In this document: one piece after another, positions 62,943-64,000 of the stretch
How positions within the stretch are numbered: the first letter of the stretch is position 1
Layout of the letters: the number at the start of each line of letters is the position of its first letter
Origin: Shewanella electrica
GTDB taxonomy: Bacteria; Pseudomonadota; Gammaproteobacteria; Enterobacterales; Shewanellaceae
Direction: 5' to 3'
Assembly (NCBI RefSeq): GCF_022321485.1
Contig: NZ_JAKOGG010000005.1
Location: 124,001-188,000 of the forward strand
Length of the DNA: 64,000 nucleotides
The notes under the pieces: model-generated
Told to the model about the DNA's origin: nothing
What the model saw: only the letters and a program-made list of their open reading frames with translations
Databases searched by the model: none
Program-made: the position numbers and the translations under genes

Positions 62943-64000
62943 TTACTCCACCTCCAAAATCATCGCGGTGCCAAGACCACCAGCCGCACAGGCGGTGGTC
63001 AGTGCTGTGCCGCCGCCACGGCGTTTCAATTCGTGACACACTTGAGTGATCAGGCGCGTGCCGGTCGCCGCAAATGGATGGCCGTAAGCCAAGGAACCAC
63101 CGAGCACGTTAAATTTGTCCATATCGATATCGCCAATGGCGCGCGATTGCCCCAGTTGCTCGGCGGCGAATTTTTTCGAGCCGAACATCTTAATATTGGC
63201 TAGCGTTTGCGCCGCAAAGGCCTCGTGCATCTCAATCAAGTCGAGATCTTCCAGTTGCATGCCGGCGCGTTTCAGCGCTAATGGCGTGGCGTAAGATGGC
63301 CCCATCAGCATGTCTTGCCACACATCGATGGCGGTAAAGGCATAACTTTTGATGTAACCAATCGGCTGATAACCGAGCGCTTTGGCTTTGCCTTCGCTCA
63401 TCATCAACACCGCTGAGGCACCATCGGTGAGCGGCGTACTGGTCGCGGCGGTAACTGAGCCGTGTTTACGGTCAAACACCGGTTTGAGCTTGGCGTATGA
63501 TTCCAGCGTGGAGTTGTCACGAATATTGTTATCGCGCTCGATAAACCCTTTGTACGGCGGCACATGCGCCACCATCACTTCCTGCTTGAGCTTGCCTTCG
63601 CTCCAGCTTTTGCTCGCCAGCGTGTGCGACCGATGCGCTAATGCATCTTGGTCAGCACGGCTGATGTTGTGGGTTTTCGCCATCTGCTCGGCGGTTTGCC
63701 CCATCGACAAGCCAGTGGAGTATTCAGCTACCGCAGGTGGTACGGGCAGCAGATCTTTCGGGCGAATGCTGCTGATAATTTTCAACCGTTGTGACAGGCT
63801 GCGCGCCTTGCTCAAATCCAGCAACGCAATCGCCAGCTTTTTACTTACACCTACTGGCAATAACGAAGACGAGTCAGCGCCACCGGCAATGCCGATATCA
63901 ATATTGCCGCACATGATCGCTTCGGCCACGTTAACGGTCGATTGGAAACTGGTCGCGCAAGCGCGGGTCACGCTGTAAGCATCGGTGCTCACTTGCATGC
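62943..64000 (-). CDS. fadI: Acetyl-CoA acyltransferase FadI (start outside window)
   Basis: Thiolase that releases acetyl-CoA in beta-oxidation. The frame is open to the window edge; about 352 of ~436 residues are seen, so roughly 85 N-terminal residues are missing. The active-site nucleophile is in [12 protein letters not shown], with [18 protein letters not shown] (His) and [13 protein letters not shown] (second Cys). The stop TAA is 1 bp from the fadJ start, one operon. Confidence 0.95.
   Translation of the reverse strand, partial: MQVSTDAYSVTRACATSFQSTVNVAEAIMCGNIDIGIAGGADSSSLLPVGVSKKLAIALLDLSKARSLSQRLKIISSIRPKDLLPVPPAVAEYSTGLSMGQTAEQMAKTHNISRADQDALAHRSHTLASKSWSEGKLKQEVMVAHVPPYKGFIERDNNIRDNSTLESYAKLKPVFDRKHGSVTAATSTPLTDGASAVLMMSEGKAKALGYQPIGYIKSYAFTAIDVWQDMLMGPSYATPLALKRAGMQLEDLDLIEMHEAFAAQTLANIKMFGSKKFAAEQLGQSRAIGDIDMDKFNVLGGSLAYGHPFAATGTRLITQVCHELKRRGGGTALTTACAAGGLGTAMILEVE

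Overview
The window looks like chromosomal DNA of a marine or estuarine gammaproteobacterium close to Shewanella (order Alteromonadales). The main reasons are a proteobacterial dedicated sortase (PDS) locus, an RNase E that matches the enterobacterial enzyme closely at its N-terminal half, hdfR next to maoP, yihD, fadIJ, a MsrB-MsrA fusion and several c-di-GMP proteins. Base composition is mid-range, except for a visibly AT-richer island near 46-48.5 kb. The sequence alone does not fix the species.

Layout. 1-14 kb: housekeeping genes. These are rne (5' end cut off), a SulP transporter, msrBA, a 2-oxoglutarate/Fe(II) oxygenase, the ribosome-assembly GTPase ylqF, a tyrosine phosphatase with an exported ATP-dependent DNA ligase, dgkA, hdfR, maoP and an M28 peptidase. 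14-23 kb: a diguanylate cyclase, an acyltransferase, then the complete PDS locus. One strand carries the class GN sortase, its VIT/VWA substrate with a C-terminal MPQTA sorting signal, and the OmpA-like PdsO. The other strand carries the PdsR/PdsS two-component system. 23-27 kb: a DUF3024 protein, a ZIP metal transporter, metC, a perfect 10 x 8-bp tandem repeat, yihD and a gene broken by an amber codon.

27-42 kb: an accessory stretch of mostly unrecognised or orphan genes. It holds a 1173-aa protein ending in a DUF3859-like domain, a second nonsense-interrupted gene, an SDR, a MarR regulator, a kinase-fold protein, a stand-alone CZB zinc-sensor protein, GFA, GNAT, HD-GYP and NADAR proteins. 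A micro-ORF here resembles a double-glycine leader. 42-50 kb: a membrane diguanylate cyclase, then a LytS/LytTR two-component system of the YpdAB/BtsSR type. Next come 2.5 kb of integron gene cassettes without an integrase (a CALIN), and then an OFA-family MFS transporter. The transporter's promoter carries a direct repeat that looks like a YpdB-type operator, plus a CRP-like site. The simplest reading is that a regulator and target pair was separated by cassette insertion.

50-64 kb: a TPR protein, an MscS channel, a Fur-box-preceded TonB receptor with a PepSY membrane protein, a DUF4250 protein, topB with a near-consensus LexA box just upstream of its start codon, a secreted GH5-CBM2 cellulase, and the fadIJ beta-oxidation operon (fadI cut by the window end).

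The strongest non-routine observations are the cassette array (three complete attC sites and one half site, with matching cassette termini), the YpdB-like operator linking genes on either side of it, the PDS locus with a CBM9-like sensor domain, the SOS box at topB, and two genes each interrupted by one in-frame stop.
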